Below, one piece after another: positions 18,448 through 26,792 of a stretch of 64,000 bases of DNA. The notes under the pieces are model-generated. The model did no database searches. It saw only the letters and a program-made list of their open reading frames with translations, and was not told the DNA's origin. Positions within the stretch are counted from its first letter, which is position 1. Each line of letters starts with the position of its first letter. Made by a program: the position numbers and the translations under genes. This DNA comes from an uncultured Caproiciproducens sp. GTDB lineage: Bacteria; Bacillota; Clostridia; Oscillospirales; Acutalibacteraceae. The DNA lies in the NCBI RefSeq assembly GCF_963664915.1, contig NZ_OY761810.1, positions 944,661-1,008,660 of the forward strand, read 5' to 3'.

Positions 18448-18618
18448 ATGCCAAACAATGATGCACAAAAGCAACTATTGGAAAGCTTGCTGGGTCAGCT
18501 CAGCGCGGATGACCGCAAGAAGCTGGAAAGTGTGCTTGCCGACAAAACGGCTACGGAAAAAATACTGAGCACACCGCAGGCAAAGGAACTTTTGAAGCAG
18601 TTTACAGGAGGAAAATAA
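18448..18618 (+). CDS. Small hypothetical protein, first gene of a three-gene cassette
   Basis: A 56-aa frame with ATG at 18448 and GGGGTG upstream. It ends one base before the ATG of the next gene, which is the mark of a translationally coupled operon. The peptide is helical and charged (DAQKQLLESLLGQL, then DDRKKLESVL and TPQAKELLKQF). It has no membrane span or signal. I do not recognise the family. The next gene repeats the style of short Leu/Lys helices, so the two may be related or interact. Confidence 0.7.
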   Translation: MPNNDAQKQLLESLLGQLSADDRKKLESVLADKTATEKILSTPQAKELLKQFTGGK

Positions 18619-18978
18619 ATGGATGACCTTGCCGCTAAGCTCAGTGAATTATTAGGCAGCCCAGGCGGCCTTGATAAACTGAAAGGTCTTGCCGGTTTGC
18701 TGGGAGGCGCAGCGGCAGAGTCAGCGACTGACTCTCCCCCGCCCGAATCGCCGCAAAGCGGCGGTTCTCCGCTGGGGATTGACAGTGAGGCTTTGCAGAT
18801 GATGACTAAAATCGCGCCGCTGCTTTCCAGCTTCCGGCAGGAAGACGACAGCACGAGGTTTTTGCATGCTCTTCGGCCCATGCTCGGTGAAGAACGTCAA
18901 AAAAAGCTTGATGAGTCCATCAAGCTCCTGCAGCTGATGCGGATGCTGCCGCTTTTGAAAAGCAGTGGAATAATCTGA
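18619..18978 (+). CDS. Small hypothetical protein, second gene of the cassette
   Basis: A 119-aa protein with ATG immediately after the TAA of the previous gene and AGGAGG within that gene's last codons. An N-terminal helix with a Gly/Leu-rich stretch (GLAGLLGG) is followed by a Ser/Pro linker near 40-55. A C-terminal helical half follows, with MMTKIAPLLSSF and a Lys-rich, Leu-rich end (LLQLMRMLPLLK). No signal peptide or catalytic motif is seen. The function is unknown. Confidence 0.72.
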   Translation: MDDLAAKLSELLGSPGGLDKLKGLAGLLGGAAAESATDSPPPESPQSGGSPLGIDSEALQMMTKIAPLLSSFRQEDDSTRFLHALRPMLGEERQKKLDESIKLLQLMRMLPLLKSSGII

Positions 18979-18988
18979 GGTGTAGACC

Positions 18989-19411
18989 ATGGCCGACAAT
19001 TATAATTATGATATGCAGCGTCTGCAGCAGGATGCCATCCGCCGCGCGCGTGAAATGCAGTCGCGCGCCCAGATGGCGGCTGCCTCGCCGCTGAACCACA
19101 GTGTGCCAAGACCGCCGGCACCGCCCACACCCGCAGCACCGGTCCCGCCGGCCGCCGTGCAGCAAAACCGAAGCGTACCCGCTGAACATCGCGCCCCGGC
19201 TCCGCCGCACCCTTCTGCGCCTGTCCCGGCCGCCGCGCGGCGGCCCGAGCACAACTTTCTTGAAGGCCCATTGCTTGCGCCTGTCAAAGATATTTTCGAC
19301 ATCCTTCTAAGCGACAGCGAGCGTACGCTGATTTTGGCGCTGATCCTTCTTCTGACGGAAGAAAAAGCGGACATCGGCCTGATTTTTGCACTCATGTATC
19401 TGGTGATCTGA
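18989..19411 (+). CDS. Hypothetical protein with Pro/Ala-rich linker and hydrophobic C-terminus
   Basis: A 140-aa protein in three parts. The first is a charged N-terminal helix (QRLQQDAIRRAREMQSRAQ). The second is a long Pro/Ala-rich linker (about 38-85). The third is a C-terminal region with FLEGPLLAPVKDIFDILL, then a predicted membrane-like segment LILALILLL and a second at the very end. It probably anchors at the membrane through its end. The three genes 18448-19411 are tightly packed and co-directional, and are inferred to work together. The stop touches the stop of the convergent gene at 19412 with no room for a terminator. The family is not recognised. Confidence 0.7.
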   Translation: MADNYNYDMQRLQQDAIRRAREMQSRAQMAAASPLNHSVPRPPAPPTPAAPVPPAAVQQNRSVPAEHRAPAPPHPSAPVPAAARRPEHNFLEGPLLAPVKDIFDILLSDSERTLILALILLLTEEKADIGLIFALMYLVI

Positions 19412-20302
19412 CTATTTGTCTGCTGCGGCCTGAATCGCATAAATATATTCCTGATTGGTAGACGGATTGGTTTTCAGTACATATTCCATGTACTTTGTTG
19501 GGGTGGGAGCGGCGACAGTGCTTGTTGTCTGTGTGCGCCACGCATCGCTCGGCGATACGTAGCCTACGCGCAGAACGGTGCTGTCGCCCTGTTTTTTTGC
19601 GTTCTCCGTATAAGGCACAAAATTGCTGTCCGAGGAGTACAGCGCAACGTGGAACTGATTCTCGTCGGAGTTGTATTCAAAAAAAGTTTCCTGAGCAGGC
19701 GTTTTTGGCTGAAGCTGGCAGTTAGGTCCGAAAAGGTCGTGGCAGGAATCCACTACATCGCCGAGCGGCACAAGGATTCTGCCCGCATCGTCGTAGCTGT
19801 TGTAATTGGTTCCGTTATTTTCCGTAATGGTTTTCCAAAGGGAAGCATTCAGGACAAATTCCTCATTGGCTTTGTCGGGTGAGGCAAACGGCTTTGGATC
19901 CTGCATGACGACGGTGGTAAGAAACGAATCATACGCGCGCAGCTTGCTGTCGTCGGTTGCCGCAAAATAGATGCTTTTCCCTATGGAAGCGGCGATAAAG
20001 CCGACCCCTACCAGCGCAAGGATGAGCACCAGCGCACCGACGGCCACTCCGTACCGGTGCCGCCGATGCCGAACGGCCCCTGCATGTTCCGGCGGCAGTC
20101 CGGGCTCTTCGGGCTCCGGCTCAAGGTCGTCGCTCCATTTGGTTAAAAGCTCCTCATCCTCGTTCCGGTCTTCCTCCGGCAGAAAATCGTCGATTTCCAG
20201 ATCCTGCGGCTCGGCAGGGACTGTTTTTTCCGTCGGCTTGTCATACGCTCCGCGATAGTCGGCCGAAAACCCCTCAATCTTCCTTCTCTGTTTTTTACTC
20301 AT
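19412..20302 (-). CDS. Hypothetical membrane-anchored protein
   Basis: A 296-aa protein with a cytoplasmic N-terminus that is very acidic (residues 30-72, mostly Glu/Asp/Pro). A basic patch (RHRRHRYG) precedes one transmembrane helix near 83-108. The extracellular C-terminal domain (about 115-296) contains two cysteines that could pair (SCHDLFGPNC). The ATG is preceded by CGGAG. No family is recognised. A single-span layout with an acidic cytoplasmic tail occurs in Clostridia in proteins linked to the cell envelope, but the function is not known. Confidence 0.75.
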   Translation of the reverse strand: MSKKQRRKIEGFSADYRGAYDKPTEKTVPAEPQDLEIDDFLPEEDRNEDEELLTKWSDDLEPEPEEPGLPPEHAGAVRHRRHRYGVAVGALVLILALVGVGFIAASIGKSIYFAATDDSKLRAYDSFLTTVVMQDPKPFASPDKANEEFVLNASLWKTITENNGTNYNSYDDAGRILVPLGDVVDSCHDLFGPNCQLQPKTPAQETFFEYNSDENQFHVALYSSDSNFVPYTENAKKQGDSTVLRVGYVSPSDAWRTQTTSTVAAPTPTKYMEYVLKTNPSTNQEYIYAIQAAADK

Positions 20303-20319
20303 TTGAAAAACTCCGTTTT

Positions 20320-21564
20320 CTATCTTATTTGGCCGCTTCCGCTGATAATAAATTTGGTTGAGGTCAGTTCGTTCACACCCATCGGCCCGCGCGCATGCAG
20401 CTTTTGTGTGGAAATTCCAATTTCCGCGCCCAGTCCGAATTCCCCACCGTCGGTAAAGCGGGTGGAAGCATTGACATAAACCGCCGCAGAGTCAACCTGC
20501 GCGGTAAACTTCTGCGCATTTTCATAGCTTTTCGTAATAATTGCCTCGCTGTGGCCGCTGGAGTACCGTGCGATATGTTCTATTGCGTCGTCTATCGTAT
20601 CCACAACCCTAACCGCTATAATATAGTCGAGATATTCGGTTTCCCAGTCTTCCTCCACGGCGGGAATGACTTCGGAACCGAGAATCGCGCGCGTTTTTTC
20701 GCAGCCGCGGATTTCAACATGCTTTTCGTCGAGCCGCCCTTTTATCGCCGGGAGCGCCTTTTCAGCAATATCCCTGTGGACAAGCACGGTTTCAATCGCG
20801 TTGCATACCGAAGGGCGGGAAGTTTTCGCATTAAATATGATATTGGCCGCCATTTCGATGTCGGCGTTGTCATCCACATAGACGTGGCAGTTGCCTGAGC
20901 CGGTTTCAATCACCGGCACGCGGGAGTTCTGAACAACGGACTGAATCAGCCCCCTACCCCCACGCGGAATCAGCACATCGATAGATCCGGTCAGCTGCAT
21001 CATTTCCACGGAAGACGCGCGGCTGGTGTCCTCTACCAGCTGGATACTGTCTTTTGGCAGTCCGGCCCGCTCCGCCGCATTGCTCATAATTTCTGCAATG
21101 CAGGTATTGGAGCGTATCGCTTCCTTGCCGCCGCGCAGAATCACCGCGTTTCCGGCCTTCAGACAGAGCGCGGCAGCGTCCGCCGTCACGTTTGGCCTTG
21201 CTTCAAAAATGATGCCGATCACGCCGAGCGGAACGCGCACCTGCTCAATTTTCAGCCCGTTGGGCCGTACGCCCCCGCCGATAATTGTACCGATTGGGTC
21301 GGTCTGTGCTGCCACACTGCGGATTCCCTGCGCCATACCCTTGATTCTGGCGGAGTTCAGCGTCAGCCGGTCAAGCAGGGATTCGTTCATGCCGTTTTTT
21401 TCCGCGGCTTCCAAATCCTGCACGTTCGCGGACAATATTTCACTTTCGCCGTTCTCAATTGCTTCCGCCATTGCGGAAAGAGCAGCGTTTTTCAACGCCC
21501 CTGCCGCCGCGAGTCTGCGGGCAGCGTCTTTTGCGTTTTTCCCCATTTGTTCCAAAACGGTCAT
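20320..21564 (-). CDS. proA: Gamma-glutamyl phosphate reductase (proline biosynthesis)
   Basis: Reduces gamma-glutamyl phosphate to glutamate semialdehyde with NADPH, the second step of proline synthesis. At 414 aa it has the usual length. Family segments GVIGIIFEARPNVTADA near 130-147, RGGKEA, VPVIETGSGNCHVYVD near 210-225, and the catalytic cysteine in TSRPSVCNAIET near 250 are present. Its gene follows proB by 19 bases, so the two form a proBA operon. The ATG is preceded by AAAGGG. Confidence 0.95.
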   Translation of the reverse strand: MTVLEQMGKNAKDAARRLAAAGALKNAALSAMAEAIENGESEILSANVQDLEAAEKNGMNESLLDRLTLNSARIKGMAQGIRSVAAQTDPIGTIIGGGVRPNGLKIEQVRVPLGVIGIIFEARPNVTADAAALCLKAGNAVILRGGKEAIRSNTCIAEIMSNAAERAGLPKDSIQLVEDTSRASSVEMMQLTGSIDVLIPRGGRGLIQSVVQNSRVPVIETGSGNCHVYVDDNADIEMAANIIFNAKTSRPSVCNAIETVLVHRDIAEKALPAIKGRLDEKHVEIRGCEKTRAILGSEVIPAVEEDWETEYLDYIIAVRVVDTIDDAIEHIARYSSGHSEAIITKSYENAQKFTAQVDSAAVYVNASTRFTDGGEFGLGAEIGISTQKLHARGPMGVNELTSTKFIISGSGQIR

Positions 21565-21583
21565 GGTATCACCCTTTCTTATC

Positions 21584-22384
21584 TTACTGCTTTTCCGTGC
21601 CGAAAACTGTCCCTATTTGTACGCCGTCGAAAAGCTGATACAGCGTTTTCGGGTCCGCACCGCTCATCACGCAGCAGGGGATTCCCGCTTCGTTCGCAAG
21701 CGCGGCGGCGCTCACCTTTGTACTCATCCCGCCCGTTCCGCGGCTGGAGCCTGTGCCGCCCGCAAGGGCGCGTATTTCATCGGTGACCTGTGCCACATAC
21801 GGAATCCGGCTGGCCGCCGGGTCAACACGGGGATTCGCGTCGTACAGGCCGTCAATATCCGTTAAGATCACAAGCAGATCGGCGTCGACCAAAATGGCGA
21901 CTGTCGCGGAAAGCGTGTCGTTGTCACCGAAATTATTGCCGACCAGTTCGTCGATTGCAACGGAGTCATTCTCGTTTACCACGGGAATAATATCCATTTT
22001 AATCAGTTCGCTGAACGTATTCTGCGTATTCTTTTTATTATGTTCATTCGCAACAACGTCACCGGTTAAAAGTACCTGCGCCACAACGCGGTTGTACTCG
22101 CCGAACAGCTTGTCGTACATAAACATCAGCTCGCACTGGCCAACCGCGGCGACCGCCTGCTTTTTCTCCGTTTCCTGCGGACGTTCCGGCAGCCCGAGCT
22201 TGCCGACGCCCACGCCGATGGCGCCGGAGGTGACAAGGACGATTTCCCTGCCCGAATTCTGCAAATCGCTCAAGACCTTACACAGCGTTTCCATTCTGCG
22301 CAGATTCAGTTTCCCGTTTTCATAAGTAAGGGTGGAAGTTCCCACCTTAATAACGATTCTTTTTGCCTGTGTTACAGCCGACAT
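21584..22384 (-). CDS. proB: Glutamate 5-kinase, short form without PUA domain
   Basis: Phosphorylates glutamate to start proline synthesis. The 266-aa protein covers the amino-acid-kinase fold: IVIKVGTSTLT at the N-terminus, VTSGAIGVGVGKLG near 50, NENDSVA near 136 and GTGSSRGTGGMSTKVSAA near 205-220 for ATP and metal binding. It stops before the C-terminal PUA domain of enterobacterial ProB (367 aa); short kinases of this kind are common in Firmicutes. The ATG has AGGAGA upstream. Proline feedback control cannot be inferred. Confidence 0.94.
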   Translation of the reverse strand: MSAVTQAKRIVIKVGTSTLTYENGKLNLRRMETLCKVLSDLQNSGREIVLVTSGAIGVGVGKLGLPERPQETEKKQAVAAVGQCELMFMYDKLFGEYNRVVAQVLLTGDVVANEHNKKNTQNTFSELIKMDIIPVVNENDSVAIDELVGNNFGDNDTLSATVAILVDADLLVILTDIDGLYDANPRVDPAASRIPYVAQVTDEIRALAGGTGSSRGTGGMSTKVSAAALANEAGIPCCVMSGADPKTLYQLFDGVQIGTVFGTEKQ

Positions 22385-22598
22385 GTTCGTTTCTCCTAAA
22401 AATTTTATACATGATAGCCATGCTTTTAAAAATAATTTCTTCTTGTTGTCTCCTTGAACTTGATTGGATTACTGTAAATTATATCATAATTCGCTGCTGT
22501 TTTGAAGAACTATATTTAAATCTTCTCCGGTTCGCCCGTGTTGAGAGAATCCCAAGTCTTTATTTCTTCTATAATACGATATAAATTTACAATTTCTA

Positions 22599-22773
22599 TT
22601 GCACTGCTGAAAAAAACACGCTATAATCGGTTTGTAAGGCACAATAAAAAGTGCAATGCAGAGCGGAGTGTTAGGACCACCCCGCCCCTGCATACGGAGC
22701 CAAACCTCCATACGCAACTGAATAATCAGCGCATTGCGGTTATTATTATACCGCCTCTTACTCATTTTGTACA
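22599..22773. other. Palindrome-rich element with promoter-like sequences on both sides; candidate structured RNA
   Basis: Four helices can form in one minus-strand transcript: GCAATGC (22737-22731) with GCATTGC (22659-22653) as closing stem; CTGA/TCAG; GCGTATGGAG (22715-22706) with CTCCGTATGC (22699-22690, two G-U pairs); and GCGGGGTG (22685-22678) with CACTCCGC (22670-22663). A minus-strand TGTACA-17-TATAAT starts just before it (22773-22745). A plus-strand TTGCAC-17-TATAAT (22599-22627) starts from the other side. No good terminator is seen in either direction. It is not a T-box: the AGGGTGGNACC motif is absent. The transcribed strand is open. Confidence 0.4.
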
Positions 22774-22928
22774 GAGGGGAATTCTAATATTCGCGGCACT
22801 TTGATGACGTTGTATATGGATGAAAGTCTGTGTACGGCGTTTTTTGTGCCTTGCGGCAGGAACCGGCGGCATGAGCCCCCCAGCTTTTCCGCCGCCGGAT
22901 TCTTCCTTATCAAAAATATCCGCTATGC

Positions 22929-22965
22929 AAAAAAGCTCCCGAAGCCGTAAGGCTCCGGGAGCTTG
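22929..22965 (-). terminator. Terminator after pnp
   Basis: AAGCTCCCG/CGGGAGCTT with an inner pairing AGCC/GGCT is followed by TTTTTT on the minus strand. It ends the long rimP-to-pnp operon. Confidence 0.85.
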
Positions 22966-22981
22966 CTGTTATATTCTGGTC

Positions 22982-25243
22982 TTAGTCCTGTGGCTCACGC
23001 GGCTTGTTGGTGTTTGCAATAAAACCGTTGCTCGCGCGGGGACGGTCTTCATGGGGACGATCATCACGGCGGTGGTCGTCACGGCGGTCATCGCGGCGTG
23101 GCATCGGGCGGCGGGGCGTATCGGAAATTTCGTTTTCCGGAACCAGACCGTCTATCTCGATTAATGCGTCGCGGCGGGAAAGGTTCAGTCTGCCCTTGTC
23201 GTCTACTTCGAGTACCTTAACCATGATCTGATCGCCGACATTAACAACATCAGTCACTTTGTCAATCCGCTTCACGTCGAGGCGGGAAATATGAACAAGG
23301 CCCTCTTTGCCCGGAGCAATTTCAACAAACGCGCCGAAATCCATGATGCGGGTTACCTTGCCGTTGTAAATCGCGCCCGGTTCCGGGTCGTTTACAATCG
23401 TATCGATGATGGTCATTGCACGCTGGCAGTTTTCAGCGTCGATACCGGAAACGAACACGTGTCCATCCTCTTCCACATCGACCTTTACGCCGCACTCTGC
23501 GCAAATCTTTTGAATCACTTTTCCGCCGGAGCCAATGACTTCACGGATTTTTTCCACCGGAATCAGGGTAGAAAGCATCTTCGGAGCATATTTTGAAAGC
23601 TCTTTGCGCGGTTCCGGAATTGCTTTGAGCATAATTTCATCAAGGATGTAATCTCTTGCGTGATGGGTTTTTTCAAGCGCTTCCTTCACCATTTCCGGTG
23701 TAAGGCCGTCAATTTTTAAATCCATCTGAATCGCGGTAATTCCTTCATGCGTACCGGCAACCTTAAAGTCCATGTCACCGAAGAAATCTTCAAGGCCCTG
23801 AATATCAACCATTGTCATCCAGCGGTCGCCTTCGGTGATCAACCCGCAGGAAATACCTGCGACAGGCGCCTTAATCGGCACACCCGCGGCCATCAGAGCA
23901 AGCGTGGAGCCGCAGATGGAAGCCTGGGAGGTGGAGCCGTTGGAGGACAGGACCTCGGAAACAAGGCGGTATGCGTACGGAAATTCCTCAACAGTCGGAA
24001 TGACCGGGACAAGCGCCCGTTCAGCAAGCGCACCATGGCCGATTTCACGTCTGCCCGGGCCGCGGCTCGGCTTTGTCTCGCCTACGGAGTAGGACGGGAA
24101 GTTATACTGGTGGATATAGCGTTTGCTTGTTTCCTCGTCGATGCCGTCAAGCATCTGGCAGTCGCTCACAGGGCCAAGGGTGGCAACGGTAAGAACCTGC
24201 GTCTGGCCTCTGGTAAACATGCCGGAACCGTGTACGCGCGGCAGAAGGTCAACTTCAGCGGCAAGCGGGCGCATATCGTCCATTCCTCTGCCGTCAACGC
24301 GCTTTTTCTCGTCGAGCAGCCAGCGGCGCACAATATTTTTCTGTGTTTTATACATGCATTCGTCGATTTTAGCGGCCTGATTCGGATAGATCTCGTCAAA
24401 TTTTTCATGAACTTTTTCATAAATCGGCTTCAGCCTTGCGTCACGCACATTTTTGTCGTCGGTGTCAAGAGCAAGCTTGACCTCTTCGGTTGCGAACTCT
24501 TTAATGGCGCTGAGCATCTCTTCATCCGGCTCGTTGCTCGGGTAAGAGAATTTCTCTTTGCCGATTTCAGCCTTGATGCCTTTAATAAATTCAATAATTT
24601 TCTGATTTGCTTCATGGCCGGCCATAATGCCGTTGTACATCACTTCGTCGGTTACAATATTCGCGCCCGCTTCAATCATGGCGATACGGGAATCGGTGGA
24701 AGCGACGGTGACTGCCATTTGGGAAGCTTTGCGCTGCTCGGCGGTCGGGTTAATGACATACTGCCCGTCCACATAGCCAACGGAAACAGTGGAGATCGGC
24801 CCTTTCCAAGGGATGTCCGAAATACTGAGCGCGATGGAAGTTCCGACCATAGCGGCGACTTCCGGCACGCAGTCGTGGTCAACGGCCATCACTGTGCACA
24901 CAACGGACACGTCATTGCGCATATCTTTCGGGAACAGCGGGCGAATTGGGCGGTCAATCACACGGGATGTGAGGACTGCCCTGTCGCTCGGGCGGCCCTC
25001 GCGCTTAATATAGGAACCGGGAATTCTGCCGACAGAATAGAGTTTTTCCTCAAAATCCACGGAAAGCGGAAAAAAGTCAACGCCTTCGCGTGGTTTTGCG
25101 GAAGCCGTTACCGCAACGTGAACAACGGTTTCGCCGTAGCGGACCAGGCATTCGCCGTTTGCAAGCTGTGCCATTTTTCCGGTCTCAACAACGAGCGGAC
25201 GTCCGGCAAAGTCAGTTTCATAGACTTTAAAATTTTCAAACAT
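22982..25243 (-). CDS. pnp: Polynucleotide phosphorylase
   Basis: A phosphorolytic 3'-5' exoribonuclease of the RNA degradosome. The 753-aa protein has two RNase PH domains (about 10-225 and 310-545; the second carries the active site with SNGSTSQASICGSTLALM), an all-helical linker, a KH domain near 555-610 (IPVEKIREVIGSGGKVIQ) and an S1 domain near 625-690. The tail after 700 is extremely rich in Arg and Asp (RRDDRRDDHRRDDR), an unstructured RNA- or protein-binding extension longer than in Bacillus. Last gene of the translation operon, 180 bases after rpsO. Confidence 0.96.
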   Translation of the reverse strand: MFENFKVYETDFAGRPLVVETGKMAQLANGECLVRYGETVVHVAVTASAKPREGVDFFPLSVDFEEKLYSVGRIPGSYIKREGRPSDRAVLTSRVIDRPIRPLFPKDMRNDVSVVCTVMAVDHDCVPEVAAMVGTSIALSISDIPWKGPISTVSVGYVDGQYVINPTAEQRKASQMAVTVASTDSRIAMIEAGANIVTDEVMYNGIMAGHEANQKIIEFIKGIKAEIGKEKFSYPSNEPDEEMLSAIKEFATEEVKLALDTDDKNVRDARLKPIYEKVHEKFDEIYPNQAAKIDECMYKTQKNIVRRWLLDEKKRVDGRGMDDMRPLAAEVDLLPRVHGSGMFTRGQTQVLTVATLGPVSDCQMLDGIDEETSKRYIHQYNFPSYSVGETKPSRGPGRREIGHGALAERALVPVIPTVEEFPYAYRLVSEVLSSNGSTSQASICGSTLALMAAGVPIKAPVAGISCGLITEGDRWMTMVDIQGLEDFFGDMDFKVAGTHEGITAIQMDLKIDGLTPEMVKEALEKTHHARDYILDEIMLKAIPEPRKELSKYAPKMLSTLIPVEKIREVIGSGGKVIQKICAECGVKVDVEEDGHVFVSGIDAENCQRAMTIIDTIVNDPEPGAIYNGKVTRIMDFGAFVEIAPGKEGLVHISRLDVKRIDKVTDVVNVGDQIMVKVLEVDDKGRLNLSRRDALIEIDGLVPENEISDTPRRPMPRRDDRRDDHRRDDRPHEDRPRASNGFIANTNKPREPQD

Positions 25244-25371
25244 ATTGTTCCTCCATTTTTATTGATACGGGAGGCAACAGGTTTAGCAATAAAACCAGCA
25301 TCCGGCGCACGGCTGTTCGTTTCACTGCTAAGGCCCGTCCTTCCCATAAGATTTCAACGGTAGTTGCTTTA

Positions 25372-25410
25372 AATAAAAGCCTAAAGGCAGGCGGTATAAA
25401 CCGCCTGCCC
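25372..25410 (-). terminator. Terminator or attenuator between rpsO and pnp
   Basis: GGCAGGCGG/CCGCCTGCC (9 bp, 6-base loop) is followed by TTTAGGCTTTTATTT on the minus strand. The tail is imperfect, so partial termination with readthrough into pnp is likely. Confidence 0.65.
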
Positions 25411-25423
25411 AATCAGACCGTAA

Positions 25424-25687
25424 TTATTTGCGGATACCAAGCTTTGAGATAATGGTACGATAACGCTCGATGTCGGTCTTCTGCAAATAGTTGAGCAGGC
25501 TTCTTCTTGAGCCAACCATTTTCAACAGGCCGCGGCGTGAGTGATGATCCTTCTTATGAGATTTCAGATGCTCGGTCAGATCATTGATTCTTTTGGTCAG
25601 AACTGCGATTTGAACCTCGGAAGAACCTGTGTCGCCCTCATGTACGGCATACTCTTGAATAATTGCGGTTTTTTCTTCTTTTAACAT
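25424..25687 (-). CDS. rpsO: 30S ribosomal protein S15
   Basis: A primary 16S rRNA-binding protein of the small subunit platform. The 87-aa protein has the family sequence: [20 protein letters not shown] near 17-36, [29 protein letters not shown] near 40-69. The ATG at 25687 lies eight bases after AAAGGGTGG; an in-frame GTG at 25699 overlaps that site and is rejected. The rpsO-pnp arrangement is conserved across bacteria. Confidence 0.96.
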   Translation of the reverse strand: MLKEEKTAIIQEYAVHEGDTGSSEVQIAVLTKRINDLTEHLKSHKKDHHSRRGLLKMVGSRRSLLNYLQKTDIERYRTIISKLGIRK

Positions 25688-25827
25688 AGTGTTTTCCACC
25701 CTTTCATAAATAACCCTCAGTCGCAGAAAAAGGCTGGTGAACTCCCCAAAGGGGCTTATTCCTTAATCCGGGAAAGGGGCATAACGCTGTTTTATTATAT
25801 CATGCCAATTTTGGTTTGTAAATCATT

Positions 25828-26766
25828 TTATGATGCGTCAAAGGAAAAACCGCCGTTTTTCTGAAAATACTCCCTCGCCTGTTCCCCATTTTTTAGGATT
25901 TCCTTTTTCAATTCGTCTAATCCTGAAAATTTGTGCTCCGGGCGAAGAAATTTTATCAAATCAACACGCACGGTTTCTCCGTAAATATCCGGCCCGTGAT
26001 AATCGGTCAGCCATGTTTCCGCCAGAACGGCAAGAGAACCCACCGTCGGTTTCATGCCCACATTGGTCACACCGCAGTACTCTGCGCCACCGAACGATAC
26101 CTTTGAAACATAGACCCCGAAACGCGGGAGGACAAAGTCCTTTGGCACGGCCTGATTCAGCGTTGGAGTGCCAAGCTCGCGCCCGAGCCTGCGGCCGTGC
26201 TGAACCGGCAGAACATACCCGTAGGGACGGCCCAAAAGCCTTGCCGCTTCGTCCACTTCGCCGTTTGCGATCATTGACCGGATGCGCGTGGAGCTGACTG
26301 GTTCGCCGTCGAGCAAAACGGCATGCGTCACCGTGGTTTTGATCCCCCGCTCCCCGCAAAGTTGGGAAAGCATCGTGCTGTCTCCCTTGCCGCCGCAGCC
26401 GAAAGTAAAATTAAAACCGCAGCAAACTTCTTTTGCTCGGCAGACCTGTCTGAGAATGCCATTTACGAATTCCACTGCGGTCAAGTCTTTAATCGCCGAA
26501 AAATTCAAAATGTACAGTTGTTCTACTCCGAATTTTTCCAGCAGGCTGAGCTTTTGCTCCTTTGTGATAATTTCGCCGCCCGCGCTGCCGCCCAAATCGG
26601 TGAGCGGATTGTGCGCAAAGGTGAGGACTGTCGGCACAAGGCCCTGCTTTTTCGCTTCAACCGCTGTGGAAATCACCTTTTTATGGCCAATATGCAGGCC
26701 GTCAAAGCTGCCCAGCGCAACGGCGGAATCGCCGATGGCGGGCGCTAAATCGTAGTAAACTCTCAT
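25828..26766 (-). CDS. ribF: Bifunctional riboflavin kinase/FAD synthetase
   Basis: Converts riboflavin to FMN and FMN to FAD. The N-terminal adenylyltransferase domain has GSFDGLHIGHKKVI near 18-31 and a SSTRIRSMIANGEV loop near 165. The C-terminal riboflavin kinase domain has the GRELGTPTLN segment near 200, where PTxN binds Mg-ATP, and ends in an EHKFSGLDELKKEI tail. Length about 312 aa is usual. I take the ATG at 26766, after AAGGA; a TTG ten codons upstream would overlap the truB stop. Confidence 0.93.
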   Translation of the reverse strand: MRVYYDLAPAIGDSAVALGSFDGLHIGHKKVISTAVEAKKQGLVPTVLTFAHNPLTDLGGSAGGEIITKEQKLSLLEKFGVEQLYILNFSAIKDLTAVEFVNGILRQVCRAKEVCCGFNFTFGCGGKGDSTMLSQLCGERGIKTTVTHAVLLDGEPVSSTRIRSMIANGEVDEAARLLGRPYGYVLPVQHGRRLGRELGTPTLNQAVPKDFVLPRFGVYVSKVSFGGAEYCGVTNVGMKPTVGSLAVLAETWLTDYHGPDIYGETVRVDLIKFLRPEHKFSGLDELKKEILKNGEQAREYFQKNGGFSFDAS

Positions 26767-26792
26767 AACATCCTTACGCTCCAGTTTTAGTA

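Larger units (their letters stand above)
22385..22981. other. 597-bp intergenic region between pnp and proB
   Basis: No convincing gene. It contains the pnp terminator, a hairpin-rich element (22653-22738) with facing promoter-like sequences, another GC-rich hairpin near 22872-22906 (CCGGCGGC/GCCGCCGG) and, nearest proB, an AT-rich stretch with TATAAT on the minus strand near 22484-22489 that may be the proB promoter. Confidence 0.6.

Noticed and set aside
18495-19271. Minus-strand frames opposite the small-gene cassette
   Set aside because: They are G/C-pattern shadows; the plus-strand genes have ribosome sites and stop/start contacts.
22663-22716. T-box riboswitch for proBA
   Set aside because: GGGGTGGTCCT resembles the T-box AGGGTGGNACC, but the match is incomplete and the region lacks the specifier loop and terminator/antiterminator pair.
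22484-22765. A 93-codon frame on the minus strand between pnp and proB
   Set aside because: It overlaps the hairpin element, has no ribosome site and a composition unlike genes; the RNA-like pairing is a better explanation.
23747-25363. A long open frame on the plus strand over pnp
   Set aside because: It is the antisense shadow of pnp; the sense strand has a full conserved PNPase.
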